Shown: piece after piece, positions 52,715 to 63,904 of the stretch | How positions within the stretch are numbered: the first letter of the stretch is position 1 | Layout of the letters: every line of letters starts with the position of its first letter | DNA from: Lepidostoma basale | Taxonomy: Eukaryota > Arthropoda > Insecta > Trichoptera > Lepidostomatidae | DNA length: 64,000 bases | Direction of reading: 5' to 3' | Assembly (NCBI GenBank): GCA_022606425.2 | Contig: JAHDVF020000577.1 | Span: 1 to 64,000 of the forward strand | Notes under the pieces: generated by a model | What the model was told of the DNA's origin: nothing | Databases searched by the model: none | The model's input: the letters and a program-made list of their open reading frames with translations, nothing else | Translations under genes and position numbers: made by a program

Positions 52715-53640
52715 CGGACTGCGGATGACCGCAAAGGGTGTGACATTGCTGGGATTCCTCCTACCTTCGAGTTATACTTATAATCATAATATAAATAGGC
52801 AAAACCCGGATCTCATCAAAAAAGAGTACGAGAATATTTTGAATACAAGAGAATTATGTATAGAGGAATACTTCGGACTGCGGATGACCGCAAAGGGTGT
52901 GACAATGCTGGGATTCCTTCTGCTTTCGAGTTATAATCATAATATAAATAGGCAAAACCCGGATCTCATAAAACAAGAGTACGAGAATATTTTGAATACA
53001 AGAGAATTATGTATAGAGGAATACTTCGGACTGCGGATGACCGCAAAGGGTGTGACAATGCTGGGATTCCTTCTGCTTTCGAGTTATAATCATAATATAA
53101 ATAGTCAAAACCCGGATCTCATAAAACAAGACTACGAGAATATTTTGAATACAAGAGAATTCTGTATAGAGGAATACTTCGGACTGCGGATGACCGCAAA
53201 GAGTGTGACAATGCTGAGATTCCTCCCACTTTCGAGTTATACTTATAATCATAATATAAATAGGCAAAACCCGGATCTCATAAAATAGGAGTACGAGAAT
53301 ATGTTGAATACAAGACAATTATAGAGGAATACTTCGGACTGCGGATGACCGCAAAGGGTATGACATTGCTGGGATTCCTTCTGCCTTCGAGTTATACTTA
53401 TAATCATAATATCAAAAGGAAAAACCCGGTTCTCATAAAAAAAGAGTACGAGAATATTTTGAATAAAAGAGAATTACAAAGGAATACTTCGATTATCTCC
53501 AAAAGATGCGCATCTCTGAGAACGTTCCTAGATTATGTTGAATTTTATTATGATTATTGTTGTATGACAGGAGTGTGGAAAACAAAAGGAGAATATTTTT
53601 TTGTAATTAGTTGTGAAATTTTTGTGTTTGGAAAAAAAAT
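52715..53640 (+). repeat. Element T: tandem array of a 51-codon unit
   Basis: Units start with CGGACTGCGGATGACCGCAA at 52715, 52874, 53027, 53180 and 53335, with spacings 159, 153, 153 and 155. The 153-bp period and the optional 6-bp ACTTAT insert preserve the frame, giving a 187-codon frame through four units. Per unit: MTAKGVTMLGFLL, NHNINRQNPDLIK, EYENILNTRE, IEEYFGLR. After unit five the frame continues into TSIISKRCASLRTFLDYVEF and YDYCCMTGVWKTKGEYFFV. A diverged single-unit relative is at 43820-44150. The EEYF-L-R-M-T-x-x-x-V-x-x-L pattern loosely recalls the N-terminal part of PIF/Harbinger nucleases; this is a guess. Confidence 0.7.
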
Positions 53641-53764
53641 TTTCATTAAAAGTTAAGATTTACTACTGTTTTCGATTGTACAGTGAACCAAGTTTGTAAA
53701 GGGTAGAAAATCTTTACTTCTGTGAATATTTCACGGGTTGCAACTAATAACTTATAAAGGGTAT

Positions 53765-54000
53765 CTTGCATTCAACCCGTATTCACTTCTATTATTTTCA
53801 TTCGACACTATCATACACAGATTTTCCACACATTCGTCTAAGAGATCTCATTTTTACTACATTTATTCTATCTACTACTCGTAGAAATCGACGTACGTGT
53901 ATGATAAGATGTATTAATGTTGACGAAGCGAGAGAAGTATGTCAAGAAAGAAAAGTGTTGGAGACCATTATTTCTGCCTACCCCTTAGGATAGTTTTATA
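53765..54000. pseudogene. LINE R copy with inverted 5' part
   Basis: 53775-53875 is minus-strand R (CGACACTATCATACACAG, TTCGTCTAAGAGATCTCA). From 53880 plus-strand R runs RNRRTCMIRCINVDEAREVC, QERKVLETIISAYPLG to the 3' end. An inverted upstream part joined to a direct 3' part is the signature of twin priming. Confidence 0.6.
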
Positions 54001-54384
54001 ATAATATATCCGTCTCTGACTGACAATGGACTTTGATAGTTTTTTGAGGCGGAAAAAACCGCTCTTTCGGCATTCCGTGTTTGATGACACCTTAAGTGTG
54101 CTTAAGCTTATTGGTATTGGAATACATTTGAGCTTATTTCAAATTGGTATTAAGAATTGAGTCATTGGGTTCAAAAATTACCATATAACAATTGATTTTG
54201 ATTTTGACGAGCGTACGTGTTACGATGTATGAATGTTGAGGAAACTCTATTGGAATGTCAGTACAGAGATATATGTCGGAAAATAATATTTGTATATTTA
54301 ATATATACTCGTAACGTAAACTTCAAACATTGAATCTTCAATCAAAGATAAATCCATTAACATTTACACAGACTCTTATTAATT
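54001..54384. other. Low-copy sequence with short LINE R trace
   Basis: A plus-strand R sliver near 54210-54250 (GTGTTACGATGTATGAATGT). A GAGGCGGAAAAAACCGCTC hairpin near 54039 is present. Confidence 0.3.
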
Positions 54385-54745
54385 TTAACATTTTCCTTGG
54401 CCTTCTTTGACTTCTTTTTCCATTCACACTATATGGAAAACTTGTATAAATATATTTTAACCATCCTTCCCTTATCCATTAGTTCCATATGTTCAAGCCA
54501 TCTTAATGCCCCTTTCTTAATTGTATTTAGGACGCATTCATCCGCCTAACATTTTTTTGTTTATTCCTCATTGGGTATTCTATCATCCATTGTTTGTTGC
54601 ACAGTATTCTTCTTTCTTCCTTCTTCTGCCAACTCAAAGCTTCACTTACACACTTAAAAGTCGGCACTAGTACCCCATTTTGCAATGCAATCTTGGCTTC
54701 AACCGATATATTTATATTTGCAGTGATGATTTTGATTACACCATT
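54385..54745 (-). pseudogene. LINE R-related fragment, degraded
   Basis: CCATATGTTCAAGCCATCTT, GGCACTAGTACCCCATTTTG and GCAGTGATGATTTTGATTAC are in the R order on minus, with low similarity. Confidence 0.5.
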
Positions 54746-54884
54746 TATTACTTATACCAATTATTACCAATACTACTTATTACTAGTTACCAAAAAATAA
54801 TAATAATTATAATATAGTAAAAATAATTATAATAATACACGTTCATTACTATTCCAAAACAGGACAAAGCCAGAAATTATTGGG

Positions 54885-55010
54885 ATCACAACACCATAGA
54901 AGAATATTCTAAAAGTGCGAAGTAAATATTGATGACACACAAATCGGTTTTAAAAATAGTTTCGGTACGAGTAAGGCTCTTTTCTATATACAAGTTTTTT
55001 TTGTGAAAGA
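54885..55010 (+). pseudogene. LINE L2-type RT fragment
   Basis: The plus frame reads NIDDTQIGFKNSFGTSKALF, matching DDTQFGFRNAFGTREALL in the L2 polymerase (residues about 79-96). Confidence 0.6.
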
Positions 55011-55079
55011 TGTCACGATATAAATATCGAGCTACATGTTTGCTTAATTAACTTTAAAAAAGCGTGATAATAATTTAAA

Positions 55080-55270
55080 AAGAAATATTATTTATTTTTA
55101 AAATAAAATAAAAATAAAAACACTGCACTTTGTTTTTCACCACTATGCGGTTATTTTAATTGCCAACTAGTTTCGCTTGTACCCAAGCTTCCTTAGGGCT
55201 TCATAATGCAGTAAATATAATAAAAACAAAGCGCAGTGTTTTTATTTTTACTTTATTTTAAATATAAATA
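55080..55270 (-). repeat. Family I element
   Basis: Arms AAATAAAAACACTGCACTTT and AAAGCGCAGTGTTTTTATTT flank a minus module: CTAAGGA (G5 to A), A, GCTTG/CAAGC stem II with GGTA loop, GAAAC, TA, GTT. Stem I is a perfect GCC/GGC. One core change. Confidence 0.6.
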
Positions 55271-55874
55271 ATAATAAAAATTTTAAATGTCTTACCACGA
55301 ACTGAATGCTTTATACGAAAAAAAAAATTAATAATAATTCTTATGAGAGACTAGCTTGCCATTGATACGAAGAAGAAAAAGAACAGTATTTTTATCGTCT
55401 TTTGAAATCGTAATATTTTGGAGCAACTCCATCAGCCTCTTCAAAGTTAGTGTGGTATTAGTGCTTGCGATTCAAATTTCAAGAAAAATGCGTCTTGGAA
55501 ATATTTAGACATTGATCGGACATCCAGCGTGTGGTATTTTTATGGATGTTACGCAAGAGGCCGTGGCGTGTAATTCGAGAGCCGTGCTCTCGGCACAAAA
55601 GTGACAAATGTAACCAATATACGGAGTTTAGAGACTGCTGACCGTTAAAAATACTAAGTATCCTTCACGTTCTCTTGCCCCGACACTTCATCACGGGATA
55701 ATCTCGAGCTTACATCGCCCGCCGCTAGATGGCTGTGATTAAATGTCCTTGGAGAATTAACCAACGTAACGTGTGAATGGAAGCTTTGTAAATTAAGTAA
55801 TGGTACAAATTATACATTCTTTTTTTTTCACACAATGTAGCCTTATTTGCTCTAAGGGCGATTCTTAGCTTCCT
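55271..55874. other. Low-copy sequence, no gene recognised
   Basis: Contains a perfect small hairpin (CGAGAGC, CGT, GCTCTCG, about 55576-55592). No frame recognised. Confidence 0.3.
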
Positions 55875-56270
55875 CACCTTCTTCTTCTACGGTCTCAATC
55901 TAATGTTGGTTTGCAGCAAGGCGACGCATCTCCTTCTCCATTCCGATCGGTCCTCGGCAACTCTCTTCAACTCCGCATAAGAGGCGCAGCCCATATCTCG
56001 GAAAATCTGGCCTAGGTACTCCTGGCGAGGTCGTCCTCTGCCAATCGATCCCTCGACCATTCCCTCCAATACATTATGCAGAAAACATTCGTGTTGCAAC
56101 ACATGACCAATCCATCTCGCGCGCCTCTCCGCTATGGTGTTCAACATGTGCCTACTGTCTTCAACTCTGCTGAGAACCTCCTCATTTGTAACGTGGTCCC
56201 TCCACGAAATATGAGCAATTCGTCGGTAGGTCCACATCTCAAATGCCTCCAGCCTTTTGCGTTCACCTTA
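55875..56270 (-). pseudogene. LINE L5-type C-terminal fragment
   Basis: The minus frame reads MWTYRRIAHISWRDHVTNEE, VLSRVEDSRHMLNTIAERRA, RWIGHVLQHECFLHNVLEGM, GRGRPRQEYLGQIFRDMGCA, ELKRVAEDRSEWRRRCVALL and ends at a stop. Same clade as 24835-25355 but a different copy. Polymerase palm missing. Confidence 0.75.
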
Positions 56271-56334
56271 TTGGTTCAAAAATGTGCGAAATGTGCAGAT
56301 ATATGCAAAAAAGTTAAAATAACTATCTCAATTA

Positions 56335-56480
56335 CCAACCATCACGCCGTCTCTCCGAAGGAATATGCAAAAATGGGAACCCCAAATTGTTATTTTCTGA
56401 CACACTTTTCTCGTTTCTTCAATATCCATACATCGTGCTATGCACGCACGTCTCTGTCCCAGACCTACGTGGGCAACATT
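56335..56480 (-). pseudogene. LINE R 3' fragment
   Basis: ACCAACCATCACGCCGTCTC at 56333 with CACACTTTTCTCGTTTCTTC; abuts the L5 fragment. Confidence 0.55.
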
Positions 56481-56584
56481 TAAAATACAATCAAATAACT
56501 TTCCATACTAGAGGCGCCTTTAAACTTATTTTTATTTTATTTTATTATATCATGAAATACAATTTTTTAATACTCTTAATTAAA

Positions 56585-56870
56585 TTTTTATTATTTTATT
56601 GAATGCTAAGGCATTAACACTGTGGAATAACATAGTTATATACTTGAAAATAACTTTAATTCACAAAATATTTAAAAATAAATATAATATATTAAAAAAC
56701 ACGACATGTTTCGGAGGATAACTCCATCTTCAAGTGTATTATATGTCTAGTGTACACCTGAAGTTGGAGGTATCCTCCGAAACATGTCGTGTTTTAAATG
56801 TATAATATATTTTTTTAATATTTTGTGGATTAAACAAAATTATTTTCAATTATCAAAATTTAAAACAAGG
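56585..56870. repeat. Family C head-to-head inverted pair
   Basis: The left distal motif AAGGCATTAACACTGTGGAA at 56606. Minus module: TTGAAGA (C3 to U), T, GGAGT/CCTCC with one G-T-type mismatch, GAAAC (56708-56712), AT, GTC (56703-56705). Plus module: CTGAAGT (56758-56764; A9 to U), T, perfect GGAGG-TAT-CCTCC, GAAAC (56779-56783), AT, GTC (56786-56788), stem I ACAC/GTGT. Each has one core lesion. Confidence 0.7.
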
Positions 56871-57344
56871 ATACAAAAACATAATTATATAGAAATATAG
56901 CAATATAATCATTTCATGTATAAATCGGAATTTCCATTTCCGACGTTAAGCATTTAAGCATATTTTATATACCAGGAAAAATCTACTATATTTATCACTA
57001 AGATCTTTATTATAAGAATTTATATATTCAAAGTGAATCAAAAGTATCATAATTTATTTATTACATGCGATTAAGCTAATTACAATTATTTCACTTTATT
57101 TTGATCATAATAATCAAGGTTTATAAATTGTGATATTGAATTAGCTATCAATTTATGAAGTGCAAACAGATATTAATTTGTCATCTGTTACCTGAGCATA
57201 ATGTAATACTCCGAATCTTTTAAAAAGTTACAGAATGTTAGTGTTTATTACAATAACCTTACTCAATCCCTACATATCATTTAAGCTTTTAAGCTTCGAA
57301 GAGATGAGCATCTCATAACCCATTTCTTAAGATTACTCAGGGGA
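56871..57344. other. No feature recognised
   Basis: AT-rich. Confidence 0.3.
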
Positions 57345-57740
57345 TATTTCGAGAACTTGGCCGTGCTAGAGGGTGTTCGGCTTTTTGTCCCTGATAGATA
57401 TCTTCGACAACGACAGCATAGATTGTTTTACCTATCGGCCGCCAGAACCAACCTGCCTCTGGTGACACCGGTGGGAAGAACAATTAATCTGCTGAACGCG
57501 GTCTCCTTAGAGATCGACGTCTTTCATATTACTGAAAGTACGTTTACAAGGCATATACTCTTAATTCTGGAGAGTATCCTGTCTTCCTAATATCGAACCA
57601 TCTCTCAAGAATTTCTGGTAGTTTACTATACACAATCTATAATTTTATCGGTTCTCACTAGATGCCTTAAAAAATATATTTTGTAATGTCTATTGATAAA
57701 ATAAACTGATTTGATTGGATTTGATTTGATTTGATTTAAT
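57345..57740 (+). pseudogene. LINE J 3' end, best copy
   Basis: The plus frame reads YLRQRQHRLFYLSAARTNLP, LVTPVGRTINLLNAVSLEID, VFH and continues with the 3' UTR. It ends in AATAAACTGATTTGATTGGA and a GATTT-repeat tail (57706-57737). The RLF...RTN...P..R pattern places it with Jockey/CR1-type polymerases. Only the C-terminal codons are present. Confidence 0.75.
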
Positions 57741-58555
57741 CCATCCATGATTAAACTACCATGTTTTGAAATATTTTCATGAAACTTTCAATTATTCGAT
57801 AACTTCGATACAAATGAATGTAAATGTATGTACAAGTAATTAGATTAAAAAAAATAGGTAATGGTTATATGTATATTTGGTAATAATTTGTTTTTTGTTG
57901 TTAGTATTTTTTGTGAAGAAAATATTATAACCAAGTACCTAATCTACTCTATCATCAATCAACACTCTGTTTAAAAATGCAGTTTACGAAAAACTTTTTG
58001 CTTACGTAAATTTGCCCTTACATAACTTGCGTATTTCGAGGACGACGGTCTCATATGTTCGTATTTACATACTATCTTAAGATAAATAATATTACGTAAA
58101 GGGTTTAACCCTCTGGGCCCTGGACCCAAAACTTTTCGAAAACTCTGTAAAACGTGATCCCAATAGGATGCAAAGGGTTAAGAAACCTATTAAACTAAAA
58201 ATAAACCCTTCACGTCGAATCGATCGGACTATATTATAATATAAAAGTTCTTCAAAGTAGATATATTATATATCTACATGAGACAATACCTTCTTCGTAT
58301 AAAATTATACTACGTAAGCAATTTTTAATCAAAGGACGACGTAGACCCAAGTAAACGTGGGTGGGACTATTTCAAGACAAGGGTCTCAAAAAAGACCAAG
58401 TCTCACCAGACACCACCCAAAGCAGGCAGTCTAAAGAATGGTTGCCTACAGATGAAAAACGTAAATGTCGATATATATTTAGTATATTTCCACTTGATTT
58501 TAAACTTCAACCTATTTCTGCAGTTCTCTGCTATCTTCACATACACAGATTCATA
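57741..58555. other. Low-copy sequence
   Basis: No gene. A TTAACCC...GGGTTAA pair at 58105-58181 encloses only about 70 bp and has poor inner complementarity. Confidence 0.3.
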
Positions 58556-58559
58556 CAAA

Positions 58560-58795
58560 ACTAACTAACTAACCATCACGCCGTCTCCCCGAAAGGGTAG
58601 GCAGAAAGAATGGACTGTCACACTTTAACCGATGCGGCACTCCGTCCTTCTCTTTTCGTCCAACATCCACAAAAAATCTAAAATAACAAAATATAAGTAA
58701 TTTAACACAAAATGTTATTTTTAGATGGTGCACATAAATTGTCTATTTAATTTATGTTCCGCGTATCCTCAGTTTTTTTTAATTAGCAGTAATTA
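58560..58795 (-). mobile_element. Short element S4 / LINE R 3' end
   Basis: CTAACTAACTAACCATCACG, then CGATGCGGCACTCCGTCCTT and CTCTTTTCGTCC, then TTAGATGGTGCACATAAATT. Mirror order of 50640-51005. Confidence 0.6.
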
Positions 58796-58929
58796 TTCAC
58801 TGCACGAATAAAAACCAGCAAGAACTTAAAAATAATATTGAAGAAATTATTCAAATTGTCATTGTCAAATTGTCAAAAAATTACTTTTACAATTGTTTGT
58901 ATAAACGAAAAAACTATTATAGTTTTTTT

Positions 58930-59262
58930 TAATGTATACAAATACTTGTAGACAAATACTGGATTTTACCCATTGCGGGTTAATCATTTTTAAGGATTAT
59001 TTGTATGTATATGCTACTTATGTCAATCTACACTAGCGCCATCTATTAAGATTTAATGTAAGCATTAAGCAGAAAAACTTTATTAATGCAATGTGAAAGG
59101 CTTACGCAATTATCACACTGCTAGACAACGCCTGGAGATCCAATCTCCAATTTTTATGCTTTAACTTTGACCAGTTTTTTATACAATTTGTTTTTTTAAT
59201 GTATACAAATACTTGTAGACAAATGCTGGATTTTACCCAGCGGGCTAATCATTTTCACTTCT
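58930..59262 (+). repeat. 60-bp direct repeat
   Basis: ATACAAATACTTGTAGACAA then ATACTGGATTTTACCC at about 58936 and again at about 59204, about 268 bp apart. The enclosed part has CTAGCGCCATCTATTAAGAT, distantly like element X. Confidence 0.6.
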
Positions 59263-59440
59263 TTCAAAAATTTGTCAGACGTGATGGTCGTAAGAAGAGC
59301 GGAATAGGGAAAGTTGTTAACATAAAGTGATCGCTTAACCCAACTAATGACAGGTCATACGTCCTGTAAACGCCTCGATTACCATATTCTGTTTCCAAAA
59401 AAAAAAAATTACATTCGTCTCTATTTAGAAAAAACTAGTA
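59250..59440 (-). repeat. Foldback element X fragment
   Basis: AAAATTTGTCAGACGTGATG, CGCTTAACCCAACTAATGAC, AGGTCATACGTCCTGTAAAC and CATTCGTCTCTATTTAG follow the order of the X right arm at 8750-8912. Confidence 0.65.
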
Positions 59441-60064
59441 TTATAATTTATTATATAGGTACATACAGATTCATACAGACATACATACGAGTATATCACC
59501 AGAATATGGCAACAGAAGATGGAAACTGGCCGTATTTGAAAATTTGAAATAAAAGTAATTGTTATTATTTATTTTCATTATTTTAATAAATTCTTATGAT
59601 TATCTGCATCACTTCTCAACGACGGGACACTTGACTAGGTACACGGGGACAAAGTCTTATATATTATAGTGGCAATCGCCAAGACTCCTACTCAGTTGCG
59701 TTTAGGTTAATATCGATGTTTCGCGAATTAATAAATACCAAGACTGCATACCGCGAGATAGTGTTCTCTTACGCAGCCTCCCACGTAACTTATTTATTGT
59801 TTTAACATTACTTATTCGAACATTAAAAACCGGGGGCTATACAGCCTCCCGAGACTTCAATTGTATCTTTAGATCTGCGATGGCCGCCTACAACGGGCTG
59901 CAATTATTTTTCGGTCCAAGGGAAATCAATGAATTCGCCGAAGATAAGTGAAACCCGATATTGTTTGTAATAATAATGTGTTTATTCAGAAGATACTGGC
60001 TACGCAAGTTGATTTAACCCCTTATTTTACTTTGCTACTTTAAAACGGTCATATATTATTAATA
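59441..60064. other. Low-copy sequence, no gene recognised
   Basis: No repeats recognised; slightly less AT-rich near 59750-59930. Confidence 0.3.
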
Positions 60065-60800
60065 GCTCTAACGTTGTGAATAAGGTATACATATTATTCT
60101 TCTTCTTCCTATTCTACAACCTTCAAACTGCGACAGAGGTCTTGCGCAGACTGCATCCAGGTTATTCCGACACGTCTGTTATCCTTCCACTGTAGTTGCG
60201 GTCGCCCTGCACTTCTCTTTGACGTCCACGGTCTCCAAGTCAGCAGTGTTCTTGTCTATATTTCGTCCGAGCTTCTGGCTATGTGACCTGCCTATTGCCA
60301 CTTTAAGTTGCTACCCTGTGGATGATGTCAGTGACCTTTGTTTTTGCCCTTATTTTACTATTAAAACGCTCTAACGTTGTAAATAAGGTATACATATTCT
60401 TCTTCTTCTTCCTATTCTACAACCTATTCCCGTCCACTCCTGAACAAGTGCCTCCATTGTTTGCTTCCACGCCCTTTTGTCTTGTCCAGACTGCATCCAG
60501 GTTTTTCCAACATATCTGTTCAGGTCATCCTTCCACCGTTGTTGCGGTCGCCCTGCACTTCTCTTTGCCGTCCACGGTCTCCAAGTCAGCAGTGTTCTTG
60601 TCTATATTTCGTCCGAGCTTCTGGCAATGTGACCTGCCTATGCCACTTTAGAGTCACTACCCTGTAGATGATGTCAGTGACCTTGTTTTTGCTATCACCG
60701 TATAGTTTCTGACTCTGTCTCGTAGGCTTATTCCTAACATGGCTCTTTCCATGGCTCTTTGGGTTACTCGTAGTTTCTCGTCATTTTTTCATATTGTGCA
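60065..60800 (-). pseudogene. LINE L3 C-terminal copy with 304-bp tandem duplication
   Basis: The minus strand reads KLRVTQRAMERAMLGISLRD, RVRNYTVIAKT near 60790-60690, then the L3 tail through 60370. The 60066-60369 segment repeats 60370-60690: both start TCTAACGTTGT-AATAAGGTA and run into TTCTTCTTCCTATTCTACAA. The second copy lacks part of the interior (AACATATCTGTTCAGGTCAT missing). Frame broken. Confidence 0.7.
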
Positions 60801-60844
60801 TTTTATGTATTGAATATTATTATGACATTTTAGGTTCTTTAAGA

Positions 60845-61040
60845 ACTCCTTTGAAACGCCTTCTTTGCTGGTGTCCTAGAACTCCGATCCGAAACCCAGG
60901 AGTCCCTCACTTCGTTGGAGGGACGACATTAGTGAAACCGCCAGTACGGCATGGATGCATATTGCCCAGGATCGACAGACATTGAAGCAGATAGAGGAGT
61001 CCAACGTCTAGGAGTGGGCGAATAAAGGCTGATGTTAATG
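60845..61040 (+). pseudogene. LINE C-terminal fragment
   Basis: The plus frame reads LRWRDDISETASTAWMHIAQ, DRQTLKQIEESNV, stop, EWANKG. Standard W-x-D-D...W...A-Q-D-R tail. Confidence 0.7.
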
Positions 61041-61094
61041 AAGTAAAATACTTTGCATTTAAGAACTTCATGTATATTAAGTACTAAAATATTG

Positions 61095-61280
61095 ATGTAT
61101 CAACCAGCAGTGATCCCTATGAACAATAAAGAGAACCAACAAAGAAAACTACGGTTGTAGATAGAAAAACAAAAATATTCTGAAGAAGAGCAAATAACGA
61201 ATCTACAAAACGCGTTCGACCTATCATGACATATGGAATTAAGACGAGGGCTGACACCATTAAAACTAAAAGCCTGCTTT
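61095..61280 (+). pseudogene. LINE fragment upstream of the C-terminus
   Basis: A broken plus frame with RPIMTYGIKTRADTIKTK, the segment equivalent to LLYGSETW in related elements. Confidence 0.55.
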
Positions 61281-61449
61281 CCCCTAAAGAGTGGAAAAAA
61301 TAACATAAAAGGAAATATGCTTAAAACTATGTGAATAGAAATATGGCAGTTATCTCTTTTTTGATCTTATTTTAAATAATTTTTCATTATATTCATATAC
61401 ACATTTCGAAAGTTCATTAAAAACACATAATGTAATAAAATGATTGTAA

Positions 61450-62392
61450 ATAGGTCCTTACATATGAAATTGGCGTTTTGCCGTACTGGCAACTTTAATC
61501 TCAAATATCTTCTCTTTGGTTAGGAATTCCAAATTCAAATTTATACAGCTATTTACTGAAGTTGTTGTGTTTCGAAAATTATAATTCATTTGTTTTTTCC
61601 TCAATTGTTTTTTTCTTTGCGTCACTCAGTTTACAAAATGGAAAACTTGAAATATCGCGTTATTTACGAGTACGAGTTCCACCGTGGCACCAGTGCTGCA
61701 GAAACGGCTCGAAGGATTAATGATGTGTATGGCGACGGTGCTGCAAAAGACAACACAGTGCGTTTTTGGTTCCAACGTTTTCGTTCTGGAAATTTCGACT
61801 TGCAGAACAAGCCCCGTGGACGGCCGGAGACCAAAGTTGATAATGAAGAATTGAAGGCTATTGTGGAAGCGGATCCATCGCAAACCACGTCCGAGTTAGC
61901 TGCAGGCTGCGGTGTTAGTGATAAAACTGTTTTAATCCACTTGAAGCAAATTGGGAAGGTGAAAAAGCTTGAAAGGTGGGTACCTCACGAATTGAGTGAA
62001 GCAAATCAACAAACGCGCGTTGACTGCTGCGTTGCTTTACTCAACCGGCACAATAATGAAGGGATTTTGAATCGAATCATTACCTGTGATGAAAAGTGGA
62101 TCCTGTATGATAATCGGAAGCGCTCATCACAATGGCTGAACCCTGTCGAACCAGCCAAACCATGCCCCAAGCGAAAATTGACTCCAAAAAAGTTACTTGT
62201 GAGCGTTTGGTGGACTAGTGCTGGTGTCGTTCACTACAGCTTTCTTAAATCTGGCCAGACGATTACGGCAGATGTCTATTGTCAGCAACTGCAAACCATG
62301 ATGGAAAAGCTAGCTGCTAAACAACCGAGGCTGGTTAATCGCTCTAGGCCACTGCTGCTTCATGATAACGATAGACCACACACTAATAGGAA
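61450..62392 (+). pseudogene. mariner transposase (SETMAR/cecropia type), 3'-truncated
   Basis: The left end has TAGGTCCTTACATATGAAAT near 61450, a mariner-like terminus. The transposase most likely starts at the ATG at 61638 (MENLKYRVIYEYEF), not the in-frame upstream ATG at 61590. It has an N-terminal helix-turn-helix (TSAAETARRINDVYG, residues 19-33), GRP linker (61-63), WVPHEL (114-119), first catalytic Asp in TCDEKW (D151) and second in HDNDRPH (D243; the family usually has Ala where this has Asp). The frame leaves mariner at about residue 250, so the third Asp (34 residues on) and the right terminus are gone. No stops or frameshifts before the break. Cut-and-paste DNA transposase, now incapable of catalysis. 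Confidence 0.85.
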
Positions 62393-62450
62393 TCACATGT
62401 TTCATCTTACCAAGGTATTATCATTTAAAACCGAATTTACATCATGGTCT
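62385..62450 (-). repeat. Family A fragment at the mariner break
   Basis: CACATGTTTCATCTTACCAA then GGTATTATCATTTAAAAC: A-type ATGTTTC, stem and TTATCA. It is fused to the truncated mariner and followed by the reversed LINE R tail. Confidence 0.45.
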
Positions 62451-62815
62451 AAACTAACTAACTCCTCGATCTCCCTGGAGGGGTAGGCAGAAAGAATGGA
62501 ATCCCACACTGTTCTGTCCTGACATACTTTTCTTGATTCCTCTACATTCATACATATTGTCATGCACGCACGTTGATTTCTCCGACTCCTCACGTGACCG
62601 ACATTAAATATTTGATTAATTTGATCATGCCACGTTTTCCTCGGTCTTACTCTATTTCTAGATCCGTTCACGTCGTTTACATATACCTTATTCACCATTC
62701 TGTCTTCACTCATTCTTTCCATGTGTCCAAACCATCTTTACGACCCTTTCTTTATTTTGTACATAACACTTTCATTCGCGCCGCATTCACTTCTTATACA
62801 TGCATTTGACAACAC
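62450..62815 (-). pseudogene. LINE R fragment
   Basis: Minus frame ERMSEDRMVNKVYVNDVNGS, RNRVRPRKTWHDQINQIFNV, GHVRSRRNQRACMTICMNVE, ESRKVCQDRTVWDSILSAYP. It begins at the reversed tail CTAAACTAACTAACTCC. Confidence 0.7.
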
Positions 62816-63125
62816 GCCGTTTCCCCGCTGGGATAGGCAGAGAGAATGGACCGCCACACTACTCTATCCTGACATACCTCTCTAGATTCCTCCACATTAA
62901 TACAGCGAGTCATACACGCAAGTCGATTCTTCCGGCTTCTAACATGACCAACCATTAAAATTTTATTAATTTGGTCGTGCCATGTTTTCCTCGGTCTACC
63001 TCGACTCCGTACTCTATTCACATTGTTAACGTATACTTTTTAACCATTCTTTCTTCACTCATGCGCTCCATATGTCCGAACCAACGCAGCGATTTGACAC
63101 TCTATCATATACAGATTTACCACAC
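62813..63125 (-). pseudogene. LINE Rb fragment
   Basis: Minus frame NRVRSRGRPRKTWHDQINKI, LMVGHVRSRKNRLACMTRCI, NVEESREVCQDRVVWRSILS, AYPSGETA. Subgroup as at 27405. It adjoins the preceding R copy in the same orientation, starting at AACACGCCGTTTCCCC. Confidence 0.7.
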
Positions 63126-63904
63126 ATTCATTTGAATTGCTTTGATATGGTTAGCTATTGCATAGTTGGAGCGCAAACATTATTTTATAATCGTATGAAC
63201 CAAGCCCATTCCTGATGAATATTATTAATATTATAATTATTATTATTATTTTAATCTAAATTCAAATTATTCAAGCTTAAGTAGGCAACGGGTTGACATT
63301 AAATGTTAATGGAAATAATGAGAGAGTATAGGTAAAGTTTCTTTGTCAATATTGAATCAACAAATAATTTATGTACAATACATTACATATTTTCATGGTA
63401 AACATGGGTACGATTTTATTTTTATTTTTTAATTATGTTCCAAGAAATTATCATTCAAACAGAAAAATCAGGTGATAAAATTTTACATCATTGCTCGGGT
63501 AACTATGAAAATATTTTGAGTGCTTGAAACTTTCTTAGGTACGCCTAAAAACCTGGTTTCTTTACTATGAATCGTCTTGAAAGATAATACGCCTACTTAA
63601 AAACACATACAATATTTTCGTTGTAACTTTCTTGTAATCGGCTTATATCTGATACCTTTTGAGATTACTTTTCCGAGCGTTCATCTGTTTCCGTAGACGT
63701 CTTTTGTCTTCTTACCTGGCATCATATTATGTGGCTATAAATTATTCCGGACGTGATTCCGAATATTAGAGCTAAGTAAGTAAGATCTTCAGAAGCTCGA
63801 ATGTTCGGGATGACCGTTGTGCCAGTGGAGTAGGTATTTTATTTTTAAATAATAATTAAATAAAACGATGTTTTTTTAACTATATCCATTTTTGTCTTTA
63901 TTTC
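63126..63904. other. No feature recognised
   Basis: AT-rich with an ATT/ATA run near 63220-63255. No credible frame. Confidence 0.3.

Noticed and set aside
58105..58181. TTAACCC...GGGTTAA as a second piggyBac-like element
   Set aside because: Only about 70 bp long and the sequence just inside the ends does not match in inverted orientation.
61590..61637. Upstream ATG as mariner start
   Set aside because: The 16 residues before MENLKYR are not part of the family's usual N-terminus and derive from the 5' UTR.
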